Counted from the first letter of the stretch, positions 43,290 to 52,051 are shown. The stretch: DNA of 64,000 nucleotides from Oscillatoriophycideae cyanobacterium NC_groundwater_1537_Pr4_S-0.65um_50_18 (GCA_016208305.1 JACQYI010000084.1:1-64000); one strand, 5' to 3'. Program-made: numbers and translations. The notes: generated from the letters alone by a model not told the origin.

Positions 43290-44921
43290 TCAGTCCGATA
43301 AGCTCAAGGGCAGTTGTAGAGTAAACGTTGTCCAGCCTTCGTGATGGGTCACTGCGATCGTGCCATGCATATGGCCTATCAACTTTTTAACTAATGCCAA
43401 CCCCAATCCTGTGCCACCATGCTTCCAGGGATCATTGGAAGGAATGCGGTAAAAAGGCTCAAAAAGGTGCGTGAGATGTTCTTCTGAAATTTGGGTTCCT
43501 GAGTTACGGACGATGATCTGAATCGGGAGCCTTGGGGCATCAGGCTCTGCTTGATTCTCTGAGGCAGGGTCTGCTGTCATGGGCTGTTCTTCAATCAGTT
43601 GCGCGATCAACTGGATTTGCTCATGGGCAGGCGTATACTTGCAGGCATTATTGAGCAGTTCTGACACAATGCGAGTCAGTCCAAAAGTATCTGAAATTAA
43701 GGGCGGCAATTCAGGTGAAACAGTGACTTGCAGCGTCTGTTGCTGAGAGACTGCCCGGTCTTGAAAACTCTCGGCTATGTGAGGCAGCCAGTCTTGTAGT
43801 TGAATAGCAGCGGGTTCTAAAGAATAAGCTCCTGCTTCAATCGATCGCATCTCTAATAAATCATTGACCAAGTTGAGTTCCTGATCGCATTCGTCACGCA
43901 AGATAGTGAGATAGCGAGCCACAGGTGGGGCATCAGAAAAACTTTCCATCCTCAAAATACCTTGCTGGTTTAGGACGGTTTCTAACATGCAAATGGCTAG
44001 TTTTATGTTAGACAAGGGCGTCCGTAATTCATGGGAAGTAGTGGCTAAAAAGTCATCCTTCAGGTCGTTAAGCTGCTGGAGTTTTTTGAGCTGAACTTCC
44101 ATCTGCTGGGCACGCTCAAGCGCCTGATTGTGGGCTTCGATCACCCGTCTTGGGGTATCGTCTCGAAAAACCATGACAGCCCCTGTGATGGCTCCTTGGC
44201 CATCTTTTAAGGGAGTCGCACTATCTGCAACAGGAAATGTTTGCCCATTTCTTGTCACTAAGAGCGTCTGCCCATTGAGATAAATTGTGGCGTTTTGTTG
44301 GAGGGCAGAGAGAATGGGATGCTCGACAGGAAGCTGAGTAGATTCGTCAATAAACTGGATGATCTCGGTGCTATTTTGCTCTCTCGCTTCGCTGAGCGGC
44401 CAGCCTGTGAGAGTTTCGGCAACCGGGTTGAGGTACTTAATCTGTAGCTGGGCGTCTACGACAACTACGCCATCGCCCATACCCTGGAGTATCGTGCTGA
44501 GAAAATGTTCTCGTTCATAGCGGCTGAGTGCCGTTTGAATGGCCACATACAGTTCGTTGTCTCGTATGGGTTTAAGGATATAGCCAAAGGGTGAGGTCAG
44601 GGTAGCGCGTTCGACTGTGCCCCGATCGGAATGTCCAGTTAAATAAATCACCGGAATCTCGAACTGATTCCAGATCTGCTCTGCTGCCTGAATGCCATCC
44701 ATCTTGCCCCGCAAGCGAATATCCATCAGAATCAGATTGGGGCGATGTTCGGCTGCTTTCTCGATCGCCAGTTCAGCAGTGTCAACAATCTCTGTAACGG
44801 TGTAACTAAGGGCTTCTAAACTTTCTCGCAAATTCATGGCTAGGATGTATTCATCCTCAACAATCATGATTCGTACAGATTGCAACTCCTGTACCATAGC
44901 TTGAGGTTTTGTGGTCATCAT
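43290..44921 (-). CDS. Hybrid kinase REC-PAS-HisKA-HATPase, last gene of the kai operon
   Basis: A 543-residue soluble protein. The N-terminal receiver has D67 in LMDIRLRGKMDG, a form that points to ANTAR- or RpfG-adjacent receivers. A PAS domain (about 130-255) follows, then HisKA with H297 (TTSHELRTPLSNIK) and HATPase_c (LLNNACKYTP, FEPFYRI, GGTGLGLALVKK). The core is closely related to the kinase at 3017-4741. The start codon overlaps the stop of the multi-PAS kinase by 4 bp (ATGA, 44918-44921), so the two are coupled. An N-terminal receiver on a kinase suggests that the upstream HisKA_2 kinase, or a Kai-linked signal, acts through it. Its 3' end nearly touches the chemosensory operon. Confidence 0.94.
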   Translation of the reverse strand: MMTTKPQAMVQELQSVRIMIVEDEYILAMNLRESLEALSYTVTEIVDTAELAIEKAAEHRPNLILMDIRLRGKMDGIQAAEQIWNQFEIPVIYLTGHSDRGTVERATLTSPFGYILKPIRDNELYVAIQTALSRYEREHFLSTILQGMGDGVVVVDAQLQIKYLNPVAETLTGWPLSEAREQNSTEIIQFIDESTQLPVEHPILSALQQNATIYLNGQTLLVTRNGQTFPVADSATPLKDGQGAITGAVMVFRDDTPRRVIEAHNQALERAQQMEVQLKKLQQLNDLKDDFLATTSHELRTPLSNIKLAICMLETVLNQQGILRMESFSDAPPVARYLTILRDECDQELNLVNDLLEMRSIEAGAYSLEPAAIQLQDWLPHIAESFQDRAVSQQQTLQVTVSPELPPLISDTFGLTRIVSELLNNACKYTPAHEQIQLIAQLIEEQPMTADPASENQAEPDAPRLPIQIIVRNSGTQISEEHLTHLFEPFYRIPSNDPWKHGGTGLGLALVKKLIGHMHGTIAVTHHEGWTTFTLQLPLSLSD

Positions 44922-47746
44922 AAATTGAGTTGGCTAAACGTGAGTGTGAATTCAGTCCCTTGCTGACTTTTGATCTCGATTGTGGCACCAATCTGCTTTG
45001 CTAAACCTTGTACCAACGTTAACCCCAGAGTTTTGGTTGTTTGAATGTCAAAGTTTTGGGGGAGTCCAATACCATTATCTTGAATCACTAAGGTCGATCG
45101 CTCCTGTCCTGGCGCTTCAGAAGTCTCGCTGGATTGAGAAAACCGGACTCGAATCTCACCCTTGCGATTACCCGGAAAAGCATGCTTTAGCGCATTAGAA
45201 ACGAGTTCGTTGATGATTAAACCACAGGGAATGACTGTTTCAATATCTAAATGCCCATTTTCAACCTCTACAATGAGCTTGATCTGGTTTGCACTCGTGT
45301 TGTAAGAGTCAAACAGGTAAATGGTTAAATCCTGAATGTATTGAGTGCAGTCAATCTGGGCAAGGTCTTTAGAGCGATAGAGCTTTTCATGGACTAGGGC
45401 GATCGAGGCAATCCGGTTTTGGCTATCCTGCAAAATAACGGTGGCTTGCGGGTCATGCGTCCGTCGAATTTGCATTTGGAGCAGGCTGCTGACAATCCCC
45501 AGATTGTTTTTGACCCGATGATGAATTTCTTTAAGGAGCACCTCTTTTTCTCTAAGGGAAGCGGCGATATGTTCTTCGGTTTGCTTGCGATCGCTCGCAT
45601 CTCTGTGGGTTCCGATCATCCGCAAAGGACGCCCCTGCTGATCTCTAGCCACAACCTTTCCATAGTCAGCCACCCATTTCCAGCTATCGTCTTTTGTGCG
45701 CAGACGATAATCAAACTCATAGCGTACTGAGCTATCTTTCAAATGGTTTGACAGCAGATGGCTGACCCAGATCATATCTTCTGGGTGAACCAACTGATAC
45801 CAGGTGCTGACGGATTGAGGTAATTCTTCGGCTGCATAGCCCAACATTTGAAAATACTGAGGACTGTAATAAATTTCATTGGTAGAAATGTCCCAGTCCC
45901 AGATCCCATCTCCTGAAGCCTCTAGCGCCAACTGCAAGCGTTCTTCACTGTTGCGTAAGGCTTGTTCTGCCTGTTTGAGTTCAGTAATGTCTCGTCCGAC
46001 GGCCTGATATTCCAGCATCTTTCCTTGTGGGTCAAACAGCATCCGGTTAACCCATTGCGTCCAGCGAACTCCACCTTGAGCATCAATCACCCGATTTTCA
46101 ATCATCAGTGTCGGGTTTTCTACATTCATCGTTCGCACCAGTTGTGCGACCCGTTCCCGATCGGCTTCATAGATGACGGGATTATAGCTCTTACCAAGAG
46201 CGTCATCTGGCTCAAAGCCAAAGTAACGACAGTAGGCATCGTTCACAAAGAGAACCGTGCTGTCAGGGGCGTAGCGGATTATTAATTCGGTTTGGTCTTG
46301 AATGATCGCCCGGTAGCGTTCTTCGCTAGTTTGCAAAGCTTCTTCAATCGATTTGCGATCGCTGACATCTAGAATCACCCCTAGCATCCGAATCGGCTCA
46401 CCCGCATTGTCATATATACCGTGTCCTTTGCCAACCAACCAACGCAACGTGCCGTCTGGATGGATCACACGATATTCTGCTTCATAGTTAGTATGCTGAG
46501 CTAATGCTCCTAACAGCGCTTGTTCAACCCACTCTACATCATCTGGATGAATGAGATTGCGCCAACATTGGTACAGATCTGTGGTGGTTTGTGGTTCCAG
46601 CCCCATTAGGTGGAAATGATTGTCATTCCAGCTCACATCATTGGTTTTAACATTCCAATCCCAGGTGCCAATGTGGGTAAAGTCTAAGGTAAGCCTTAGC
46701 TGCTCCTCACGGTGAGCTAAAGTTTCTTCGGCTTGCTTGCGATCGGTTACATCTTCAACAATGTAGGAGAACCTAGGATATCCACTATGATTCGTCGCAA
46801 TAGGACAAACGCTGCCTGATAGCCAAAATTGCTGAGTGCCCAAGGTATGAAGATATTCAAATCGGACAGGCATTTGGGTTTGCTCAGCCTGACGATAATA
46901 AGCGCTCCATTGCTGAATAATCTCTGGCGGTACGCCTAATAGGCTGGCATACTGCTGACGCATGGCTTCTTGCGTGGTGCCAAAAAACTGTGCCGCCGCC
47001 CAATTATCGGAAATGTGCAGAATATCATTGTCATGGAGTTCCACGATGCCCATCGGCATAGCTCCACTGTTGAAGAAGCTGCGGAGAATGGATTCACTTT
47101 GCTGCAACTCAGCATTGCGTAGGCTTAACTCAGAGGTTCTTTCTGCGACACGAGCCTCTAACTGCTCCTTAGTCTGCTCCAGCATTAAACGCTCCATCTT
47201 TTCTGAAGCCAAGGTGCTTTCATGCTGTTTCTGTTCGGTCAAGTCAGTAATGACGACACAATTGACTGAAACATCATTGAGATTAAGCGTGTTGATGGAT
47301 AGATACACAGGAACTTCAGTCGCATTAGAGGCGATGAGAAAGAGTTCCATGACATTGCGATCGCCCTTTGCTGCTGCCTGCATCCGCGCTTGAAACAGAG
47401 GCGTGTCGTTAAGTGAAAGAAACTGATGAAAATGGGAGCCGATGAGCTGCTCTAGCGGCTGTTTCACTAAGGTTGCAAGGCTGCGATTGCAGTATAAAAC
47501 TAACCCTTCGTCAGAAAGAATGACTGCACCTTGCTGCATCTCTTCTACCAACAGGCGATAAGACTGGTCAGCACTTTGGAGGGTAAAAATGCGTGGCCCG
47601 TTTGGGGTCGAAACGACGAGTGCATCCACTTCGCCTTGTTGGATCGATCGCAAGGTTTCTTCGCTAGTCGCTAGGCGATCGCGCAGGGTTTGAATTTCGG
47701 CTAACAGTTCAGCTACAGTTGGCTGGTTCGTTTTCATCTCTTCCAT
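44918..47746 (-). CDS. Multi-PAS sensor kinase of the HisKA_2 (HWE-like) class
   Basis: A 942-residue soluble protein with five PAS/PAC units (about 40-150, 215-330, 335-450, 460-580, 590-715) separated by coiled segments. The C-terminal HisKA_2 domain has H742/H743 in LLKEIHHRVKNNLGIVSSLLQMQ, and the ATPase part has NELVSNALKHAFPG, DNGIGLPQ and LGLTLVQGLAKQ. HisKA_2 kinases usually act on single-domain or hybrid receivers rather than OmpR proteins. It lies 59 bp after the second KaiB-like gene and overlaps the REC-PAS kinase by 4 bp. No haem or flavin ligand was identified in any PAS domain. Confidence 0.93.
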   Translation of the reverse strand: MEEMKTNQPTVAELLAEIQTLRDRLATSEETLRSIQQGEVDALVVSTPNGPRIFTLQSADQSYRLLVEEMQQGAVILSDEGLVLYCNRSLATLVKQPLEQLIGSHFHQFLSLNDTPLFQARMQAAAKGDRNVMELFLIASNATEVPVYLSINTLNLNDVSVNCVVITDLTEQKQHESTLASEKMERLMLEQTKEQLEARVAERTSELSLRNAELQQSESILRSFFNSGAMPMGIVELHDNDILHISDNWAAAQFFGTTQEAMRQQYASLLGVPPEIIQQWSAYYRQAEQTQMPVRFEYLHTLGTQQFWLSGSVCPIATNHSGYPRFSYIVEDVTDRKQAEETLAHREEQLRLTLDFTHIGTWDWNVKTNDVSWNDNHFHLMGLEPQTTTDLYQCWRNLIHPDDVEWVEQALLGALAQHTNYEAEYRVIHPDGTLRWLVGKGHGIYDNAGEPIRMLGVILDVSDRKSIEEALQTSEERYRAIIQDQTELIIRYAPDSTVLFVNDAYCRYFGFEPDDALGKSYNPVIYEADRERVAQLVRTMNVENPTLMIENRVIDAQGGVRWTQWVNRMLFDPQGKMLEYQAVGRDITELKQAEQALRNSEERLQLALEASGDGIWDWDISTNEIYYSPQYFQMLGYAAEELPQSVSTWYQLVHPEDMIWVSHLLSNHLKDSSVRYEFDYRLRTKDDSWKWVADYGKVVARDQQGRPLRMIGTHRDASDRKQTEEHIAASLREKEVLLKEIHHRVKNNLGIVSSLLQMQIRRTHDPQATVILQDSQNRIASIALVHEKLYRSKDLAQIDCTQYIQDLTIYLFDSYNTSANQIKLIVEVENGHLDIETVIPCGLIINELVSNALKHAFPGNRKGEIRVRFSQSSETSEAPGQERSTLVIQDNGIGLPQNFDIQTTKTLGLTLVQGLAKQIGATIEIKSQQGTEFTLTFSQLNL

Positions 47747-47805
47747 TTGTCACTCCTAGAAAAGGCGTTTTATTGGGAGTGAGCGTCTTCACAGCGCCCG
47801 AATCT

Positions 47806-48243
47806 TCATTGTTTAGGAATCAGATCTAAACCCAACAAGACTTTTTCAGTATTAGACAAATCTCCTACAATGCGCCGCAGCGGCAGGGGCAACTGCTTCA
47901 CCAAGGTCGGAATGGCAACCACATTGTCTACATCGAGCTGTGAGGGTGACTGGTAAACATCAATGACTTCTAACTCATACCGTCCCTGCAAATAAGTTTC
48001 ACATAGTGAATTGAGTCGTTCGAGTGCCCGCCGCGATCGTGGTGTTGTTCCAGCAATATATAACCGCAAGCAGTAGTGTTGCTGATCGTTAAGGGCGATC
48101 GCTTGCTCAAAGCTGGCCGTCATAGCATCGCTTTCATCCTGCGATAGGGTCTCTTCTTCGGGTAGGCTGTTTATCTCTTCTTGCGGCACATCATTCACCA
48201 TACGGATTAATTTCACAATTGCATCAATTCCTTTACTCCTCAT
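47806..48243 (-). CDS. KaiB-like protein with acidic N-terminal extension (second copy)
   Basis: A 145-residue protein. Residues about 55-145 are a KaiB domain ([67 protein letters not shown]). The first 50 residues are an acidic, Glu/Asp-rich tail not found in classical KaiB. An internal Met at 48201 would shorten it by 14 residues. The ATG at 48243 overlaps the last codons of the first KaiB gene. KaiB folds switch to a thioredoxin-like form to bind the KaiC CI ring; whether this copy binds KaiC or a kinase is open. The surface motifs are divergent enough from the first copy to suggest separate roles. Confidence 0.88.
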   Translation of the reverse strand: MRSKGIDAIVKLIRMVNDVPQEEINSLPEEETLSQDESDAMTASFEQAIALNDQQHYCLRLYIAGTTPRSRRALERLNSLCETYLQGRYELEVIDVYQSPSQLDVDNVVAIPTLVKQLPLPLRRIVGDLSNTEKVLLGLDLIPKQ

Positions 48244-48550
48244 CTAGCGGTCTCAGATCAAGCCCCACCAGCACTTTCTCCCGATTAGATAAGTCCCCAA
48301 TAATTTGACGTAGCGGGGGAGGCAGTCGCCTGACCAGCGTAGGGATTGCCAGAATTTGGTCTTGCTTGGCCAACTCTGGGTGCTGCAATAAATCAACAAT
48401 TTCGATGTGGTATTGACCTTGCAAGTGTTCTTCACACAGCTTTTTCAGGTTGGCAAAGGCCGTCACCGATTTTGGGGTTTGTCCGGCAACGTACAGGCGC
48501 AGCTGCCATTTCTCATCTGTTGCTGAATTGGGTTGGTTCGGCTGATTCAT
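48233..48550 (-). CDS. kaiB: KaiB-like protein (first copy)
   Basis: About 105 residues if started at the Met at 48550 ([28 protein letters not shown]); longer starts at 48595 or 48703 run into or past the KaiC stop at 48609 and look non-conserved. The KaiB core is complete: [63 protein letters not shown]. It is close in length and sequence to authentic KaiB and likely binds the KaiC-like ring of this operon. It lies 58 bp downstream of the KaiC-like gene and overlaps the second KaiB-like gene by 11 bp. Confidence 0.9.
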   Translation of the reverse strand: MNQPNQPNSATDEKWQLRLYVAGQTPKSVTAFANLKKLCEEHLQGQYHIEIVDLLQHPELAKQDQILAIPTLVRRLPPPLRQIIGDLSNREKVLVGLDLRPLDEE

Positions 48551-48608
48551 GATAAGAGTTTCTGGTGTTCCAACAGAATAAGCTATGGGACTCATTAAAG
48601 TGGAGAGA

Positions 48609-50321
48609 TTAGGGTTGATCGGCCTGACGGAGCTGGGCGATCGTCTCTCTATCCTGAAGAACCCCTGCTTCATACAAACTTTCTTCCTGAAGTAGATGCT
48701 CAATTTCGACGTTTTCTGCCTCTATTTGGATCTGAAGGGCTGCAAGCTGAGCCTGTGTGATTTGCCGCTGTTGTTCAAGCTCTCGTCGTCGGGCTGCTGC
48801 CTGCTGCTGCCGCTGTAACCGTGCCTGCTCATCGGCTGCCTCCTGAATCGTTCGGGCTGTGCCAGTCAATACTTGATTTTGACCTAAATAGACATCGATC
48901 AGGTCAACGCCTTGGCTGGTCAGTCGAAATTCTCGCACTTGGTTAGAATGGCTCATGCCACGAGATTTGAGCAATTGCAGCAGACGGTTACGTTCGCCGT
49001 TGCCTTCAATAGTGCGTACCTCTAGCCAGGTATCCATCAGCGATGAGATGCCGATCTCGGTATGTTCTAGCGGCATTCCGGCTGCAATGAGATTGGTCAT
49101 GAGGACGGTAATCTGTTGTGCTTTGAGGGAGTCAATCAGGCGCGCAAAGAAAGATTTTGTTTGCAATAGGCTCCCCGATGAGGTTAGGTTGCTAATCGGA
49201 TCAATCACGACAGCCGTAGGTTGAAACGTGTTGAGCCAGCGATGAATCTGTACCAGATGCATTTCTAAGCTTTGAATCGTTGGCCGCAGGGCTTGAATAT
49301 GGAGCAAGTCTTGCTGGATGTAGGGGGCTAAGTCTAGCCCGACCGATCGCATATTTCGCAGAATCTGCTGGGGTGCTTCTTCAAAAGCGATATAGAGACA
49401 TCTTTCGCCTCGCTGACAGGTGGAAGCAGCAAAATGAGCAGCGATCGTGCTTTTGCCTGTGCCCGCCATCCCCGTTACCAAAATGCTGCTGCCGCGAAAG
49501 AACCCTTGCCCACCCAGCATGGTGTCTAGACGCGGAATGCCTGATGGGATGCGATCGATCGAAATCTCATGGTTCAGCCCGACTGAGGTAATGGGTAAAA
49601 CGGAAAGCCCGTCTTTGTCAATCAGGAAGGGATATTCGTTGCTGCCATGATGTGACCCGCGATATTTGACAATTTGCAGCCGTCGGGTCGAGAGTTCATC
49701 ATGAGTGCGTTGGTCTAAGCGAATTACACAATCGGAGACGTATTCTTCCAAGCCTTGGCGGGTCAGACTGCTCTCACCTCGCTCTCCAGTAATAATGGCT
49801 GTCACGCCTTTTGTTTTGAGCCAGCGAAACAGCCGCCGCAACTCTGCTCGGACAATGGCAACATTAGATAACCCATAAAACAGCACCTCGATCGTATCTA
49901 GGACAACGCGCTTGGCTCCAATGCTATCGATCGCATTTCCCAGTCGAATGAAGATGCCTTCTAGATCGTACTCACCGGTCTCTTGAATTTCTGTCGGGTC
50001 GATATAGAAACAGTCAATTTCGATCTTTTTTTCAGCGATGAGTTGATTGAGATCCCAACCCAGAGAGGCGACATTTTGGGTTAATTCTTCAACCGTTTCT
50101 TCAAACGAGATGAATACACCAGGTTCACCGTATTGGGTTGCGCCCCGCACTAAAAACTCCATTCCCAGCAGCGTTTTACCACAGCCAGCAGATCCACAAA
50201 TTAGGGTGGGTCGTCCTTGAGGCAGGCCGCCTTCGGTAATTTCATCAAGTCCTTGAATACCAGTGGGACACTTGATGAGTTGAGTGGGGTGAAATTGCAT
50301 TGAACTATCAAGTTGAATCAT
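48609..50321 (-). CDS. kaiC: KaiC-like double RecA/ATPase with C-terminal coiled coil
   Basis: A 570-residue protein with CI and CII RecA-like domains. CI has Walker A GSAGCGKT (residues 43-50) and catalytic Glu pair FEET. CII has Walker A GMAGTGKS (Lys 290) and FEEA. The CII phosphorylation loop reads GISSLMDTW, so the two residues matching Ser431-Thr432 of the standard clock KaiC are Ser426 and Ser427. The tail beyond about residue 495 is a long Gln/Arg/Glu-rich coiled coil ([19 protein letters not shown] and onward) where KaiC has a short A-loop tail. No kaiA is seen. Two KaiB-like genes follow, then two kinases. This fits the KaiC2-type signalling branch more than the core clock; that branch assignment is inference. 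Confidence 0.93.
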   Translation of the reverse strand: MIQLDSSMQFHPTQLIKCPTGIQGLDEITEGGLPQGRPTLICGSAGCGKTLLGMEFLVRGATQYGEPGVFISFEETVEELTQNVASLGWDLNQLIAEKKIEIDCFYIDPTEIQETGEYDLEGIFIRLGNAIDSIGAKRVVLDTIEVLFYGLSNVAIVRAELRRLFRWLKTKGVTAIITGERGESSLTRQGLEEYVSDCVIRLDQRTHDELSTRRLQIVKYRGSHHGSNEYPFLIDKDGLSVLPITSVGLNHEISIDRIPSGIPRLDTMLGGQGFFRGSSILVTGMAGTGKSTIAAHFAASTCQRGERCLYIAFEEAPQQILRNMRSVGLDLAPYIQQDLLHIQALRPTIQSLEMHLVQIHRWLNTFQPTAVVIDPISNLTSSGSLLQTKSFFARLIDSLKAQQITVLMTNLIAAGMPLEHTEIGISSLMDTWLEVRTIEGNGERNRLLQLLKSRGMSHSNQVREFRLTSQGVDLIDVYLGQNQVLTGTARTIQEAADEQARLQRQQQAAARRRELEQQRQITQAQLAALQIQIEAENVEIEHLLQEESLYEAGVLQDRETIAQLRQADQP

Positions 50322-50494
50322 AAATAATACGAAGGGTAACTACCATAAAACTCTGCTTCTAAACAGTGTGGGATGAGGGGCGATGCCCGTCGAGCTGAGG
50401 TTTTGGTTGAAGTTTGTCAACTCAGGAGAACCTAAAATCTCTTAATTTTCTAAAAGCTGAATTTAACGGCGTACAGTGCCTTTGAAACCCAGCT

Positions 50495-50530
50495 ATTTAG
50501 GGTTTTGTGGCACCCCACAAAACCCTAAAT
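50495..50530. repeat. TTAGGGTTTTGTGG-family palindrome with 16-bp stem
   Basis: ATTTAGGGTTTTGTGG (50495-50510) is the exact inverse of 50515-50530 around the loop CACC. It abuts the companion AGCTG palindrome (50454-50494). It may form a terminator for the minus-strand gene at 50776 and insulate the kai promoter. Confidence 0.85.
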
Positions 50531-50702
50531 TTCAATCTATTGAATTAAATGATCCATGATTCAAGCTTAAGCAAAAGCCATAGAAGCCTGGCAAAGATGA
50601 CTTGAATGTTGAGAAATCATCTTAGATTGAAACATTTATTAAACTTCCTTTTCTAACCTATGAATGACGGCTCTCAGAACCCCTGTAAACTTCTAAGTTA
50701 AG

Positions 50703-50762
50703 TATTTCTATAGATATTTCTGTAGGTATTTCTACGGGTATTTCTATAGATATTTCTGTCGG
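50703..50762. repeat. 12-bp tandem array, five units, non-coding
   Basis: TATTTCTATAGA-type units (consensus TATTTCTRYNGR) repeat five times without gaps. It ends 14 bp before the stop codon of the 50776-51213 gene, the gene whose 5' end carries another 12-bp array. Confidence 0.9.
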
Positions 50763-50775
50763 TTTATTGTGTAAA

Positions 50776-51213
50776 TTATATGGCTCTGGGAATGAGCAAT
50801 TGCAAGTTTTCGCTGGTCAATGCCTGAGCAACTTCAGGATCAATAGAAATCCATTGGGGGTTCGCTGCTTTGCCGTTTTGCCATTCAAAAGCCACCTGGC
50901 TAAATGCAGCCTCTCTTGACTCTCGATTGGTTGGGGCATAGTGCTCAAGCCAGATCAATTGAGCAGGATTGAGATGAAACTCTTCTACAACCTGATCGAC
51001 CAGTTTCTCAATGATATAAGGATTAAACCAACCTAGCTCAAATCCCATATCAGCGATTAGCACAGTATGTACATTTGTACGTGCTCGAAAAATGCGGAGA
51101 TGACACTGCAACTTCCAGGTGGCAGACACCTGACCCGGCATTTGACCCGGCATTTGACCCGGCATTTGACCCGGCATTTGGCAGGAATAGAATTGATCGA
51201 TAATTTTCATCAT
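50776..51213 (-). CDS. Unknown protein with N-terminal QMPG repeat
   Basis: A 145-residue frame. Residues 12-28 are four QMPG repeats, encoded by four 12-bp units (51131-51178). The rest looks globular (WKLQCHLRIFRARTNVHTVLIADMGFELGWF, YIIEKLVDQVVEEFHLNPAQLIWLEHYAP, FSQVAFEWQNGKAANPQWISIDPEVA), with no signal peptide or catalytic motif. No family was recognised. The conserved-looking globular part supports a real gene. It lies between the kai operon and the small Cys-rich protein, all on the minus strand. Confidence 0.65.
   Translation of the reverse strand: MMKIIDQFYSCQMPGQMPGQMPGQMPGQVSATWKLQCHLRIFRARTNVHTVLIADMGFELGWFNPYIIEKLVDQVVEEFHLNPAQLIWLEHYAPTNRESREAAFSQVAFEWQNGKAANPQWISIDPEVAQALTSENLQLLIPRAI
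51131..51178 (-). repeat. 12-bp coding tandem repeat (QMPG)
   Basis: TGACCCGGCATT repeats four times exactly in the plus strand, giving MPGQ units on the minus strand. A unit of 12 keeps the frame, so copy number can change freely. It sits near the start codon (51213), where slippage would alter the N-terminus only. Confidence 0.92.
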
Positions 51214-51286
51214 ATTTGAAACTTTGAGTTCGGATAAAGGTGAGAGCGGTACGATCCAGCGGAATATTAAAGGAGGTTGAATTGCT

Positions 51287-51478
51287 TTAAGCAGTCATGA
51301 TCGATCGCGTCAAAGTAGTGGCTGCGACCCGACGCTTTAAAGAGGCTGAAAGCACACTAAGATCAACAGGGGACTCAAGTAATGGCATCTCTTGCCAGCA
51401 ACTCCGACAGAACCAGTACACCTCATGACGGCGAACATGGCGAAGCATTGAATTAGAGCAGCAAGGGCAGTCGTTCAT
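51287..51478 (-). CDS. Small zinc-ribbon-like protein
   Basis: A 63-residue protein beginning MNDCPCCSNSM and continuing HVRRHEVYWFCRSCWQEMP. Two Cys pairs (CPCC and CRSC) separated by about 20 residues form a likely zinc knuckle. A GAGG motif precedes the ATG. Small proteins of this pattern recur in cyanobacteria near regulators; the function is unknown, possibly a nucleic-acid or protein contact. It is divided from the QMPG gene (50776-51213) by 73 bp and from the receiver gene upstream by about 200 bp. Confidence 0.75.
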   Translation of the reverse strand: MNDCPCCSNSMLRHVRRHEVYWFCRSCWQEMPLLESPVDLSVLSASLKRRVAATTLTRSIMTA

Positions 51479-51676
51479 CGTAAGCGCCTCATTAAATAGA
51501 AAAATTCAGCAGAACATCGGCTAAGAAGAGAGTTAAATGCAGCTTTAATTGCTTCTGAGCTAAAAGTAGTAAAAGATTGTGGAGAAAGTTTGAAGATCAA
51601 TTGAAATTTGACTAAGTTTGATGGACTAAGTTTGATTACATGAGCGATCGCACTCTTTGCCCAACAGGTCGCTGCC

Positions 51677-52051
51677 TTAGCAGCCCATGACTTGACGCAT
51701 TTTCTGGACGAGATCAACAGGTTGGAACGGCTTCGGAATTACGAGCACAATGCCCAGCTTAGGAAAGAGCTGCAAGTCTGGAAGATAGCTGTTTGCGGTG
51801 AGCAACACGACCGGAATAGCCTGTACGCTTGGATCAACACGAAGCTGTTTTAGAAAGGTAAACCCATCCATCTCTGGCATCATCACATCCAGAATGATGG
51901 CATCGGGTGGCTCAGCTTTGATTTGGCGCAAGGCTTCCCATCCTGAAGCAGCGGTTAAAACCTTCCAGCCTCCTAGCCTTTGCAGGCAGAGCGACACGAC
52001 TTCCCGGATGTTGGCTTCATCATCCACAACTAGAATTCGCTTGACGGTCAT
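51677..52051 (-). CDS. Single-domain response regulator
   Basis: About 124 residues from the Met at 52051 (MTVKRILVVDDE); frames from 52102 or 52060 add a stretch without receiver features. D10/D11 form the acidic pocket, D55 is the phosphoacceptor (ILDVMMPEMDG), and IPKPF carries the Lys. The switch region reads VVLLTANSY. It lies 262 bp beyond the neighbouring receiver (52314) with palindromes in between, so it may be expressed less than the other two genes of this unit. The large kinase at 52742 is the likely phosphodonor. Confidence 0.9.
   Translation of the reverse strand: MTVKRILVVDDEANIREVVSLCLQRLGGWKVLTAASGWEALRQIKAEPPDAIILDVMMPEMDGFTFLKQLRVDPSVQAIPVVLLTANSYLPDLQLFPKLGIVLVIPKPFQPVDLVQKMRQVMGC

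Larger units (their letters stand above)
50322..50775. other. Intergenic region upstream of the kai operon: palindrome pair and a 12-bp tandem array
   Basis: This 454-bp region contains the promoter of the minus-strand kai operon. It holds an imperfect AGCTG-type palindrome (50454-50494), a 16-bp-stem TTAGGGTTTTGTGG palindrome (50495-50530) and five 12-bp repeats (50703-50762). No gene is present. Confidence 0.6.

Noticed and set aside
43290-50321. kaiA upstream or inside the kai operon
   Set aside because: No frame with KaiA-like features was seen within the window on either side; absence elsewhere cannot be judged.
50703-50762. Tandem arrays as a CRISPR-like locus
   Set aside because: Units are 11-18 bp, contiguous, without spacers and without cas genes, so CRISPR is excluded.
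51475-51717. 80-codon minus-strand frame between the zinc-ribbon gene and the receiver
   Set aside because: It overlaps the receiver's 3' end and has no recognisable features; likely a shadow.
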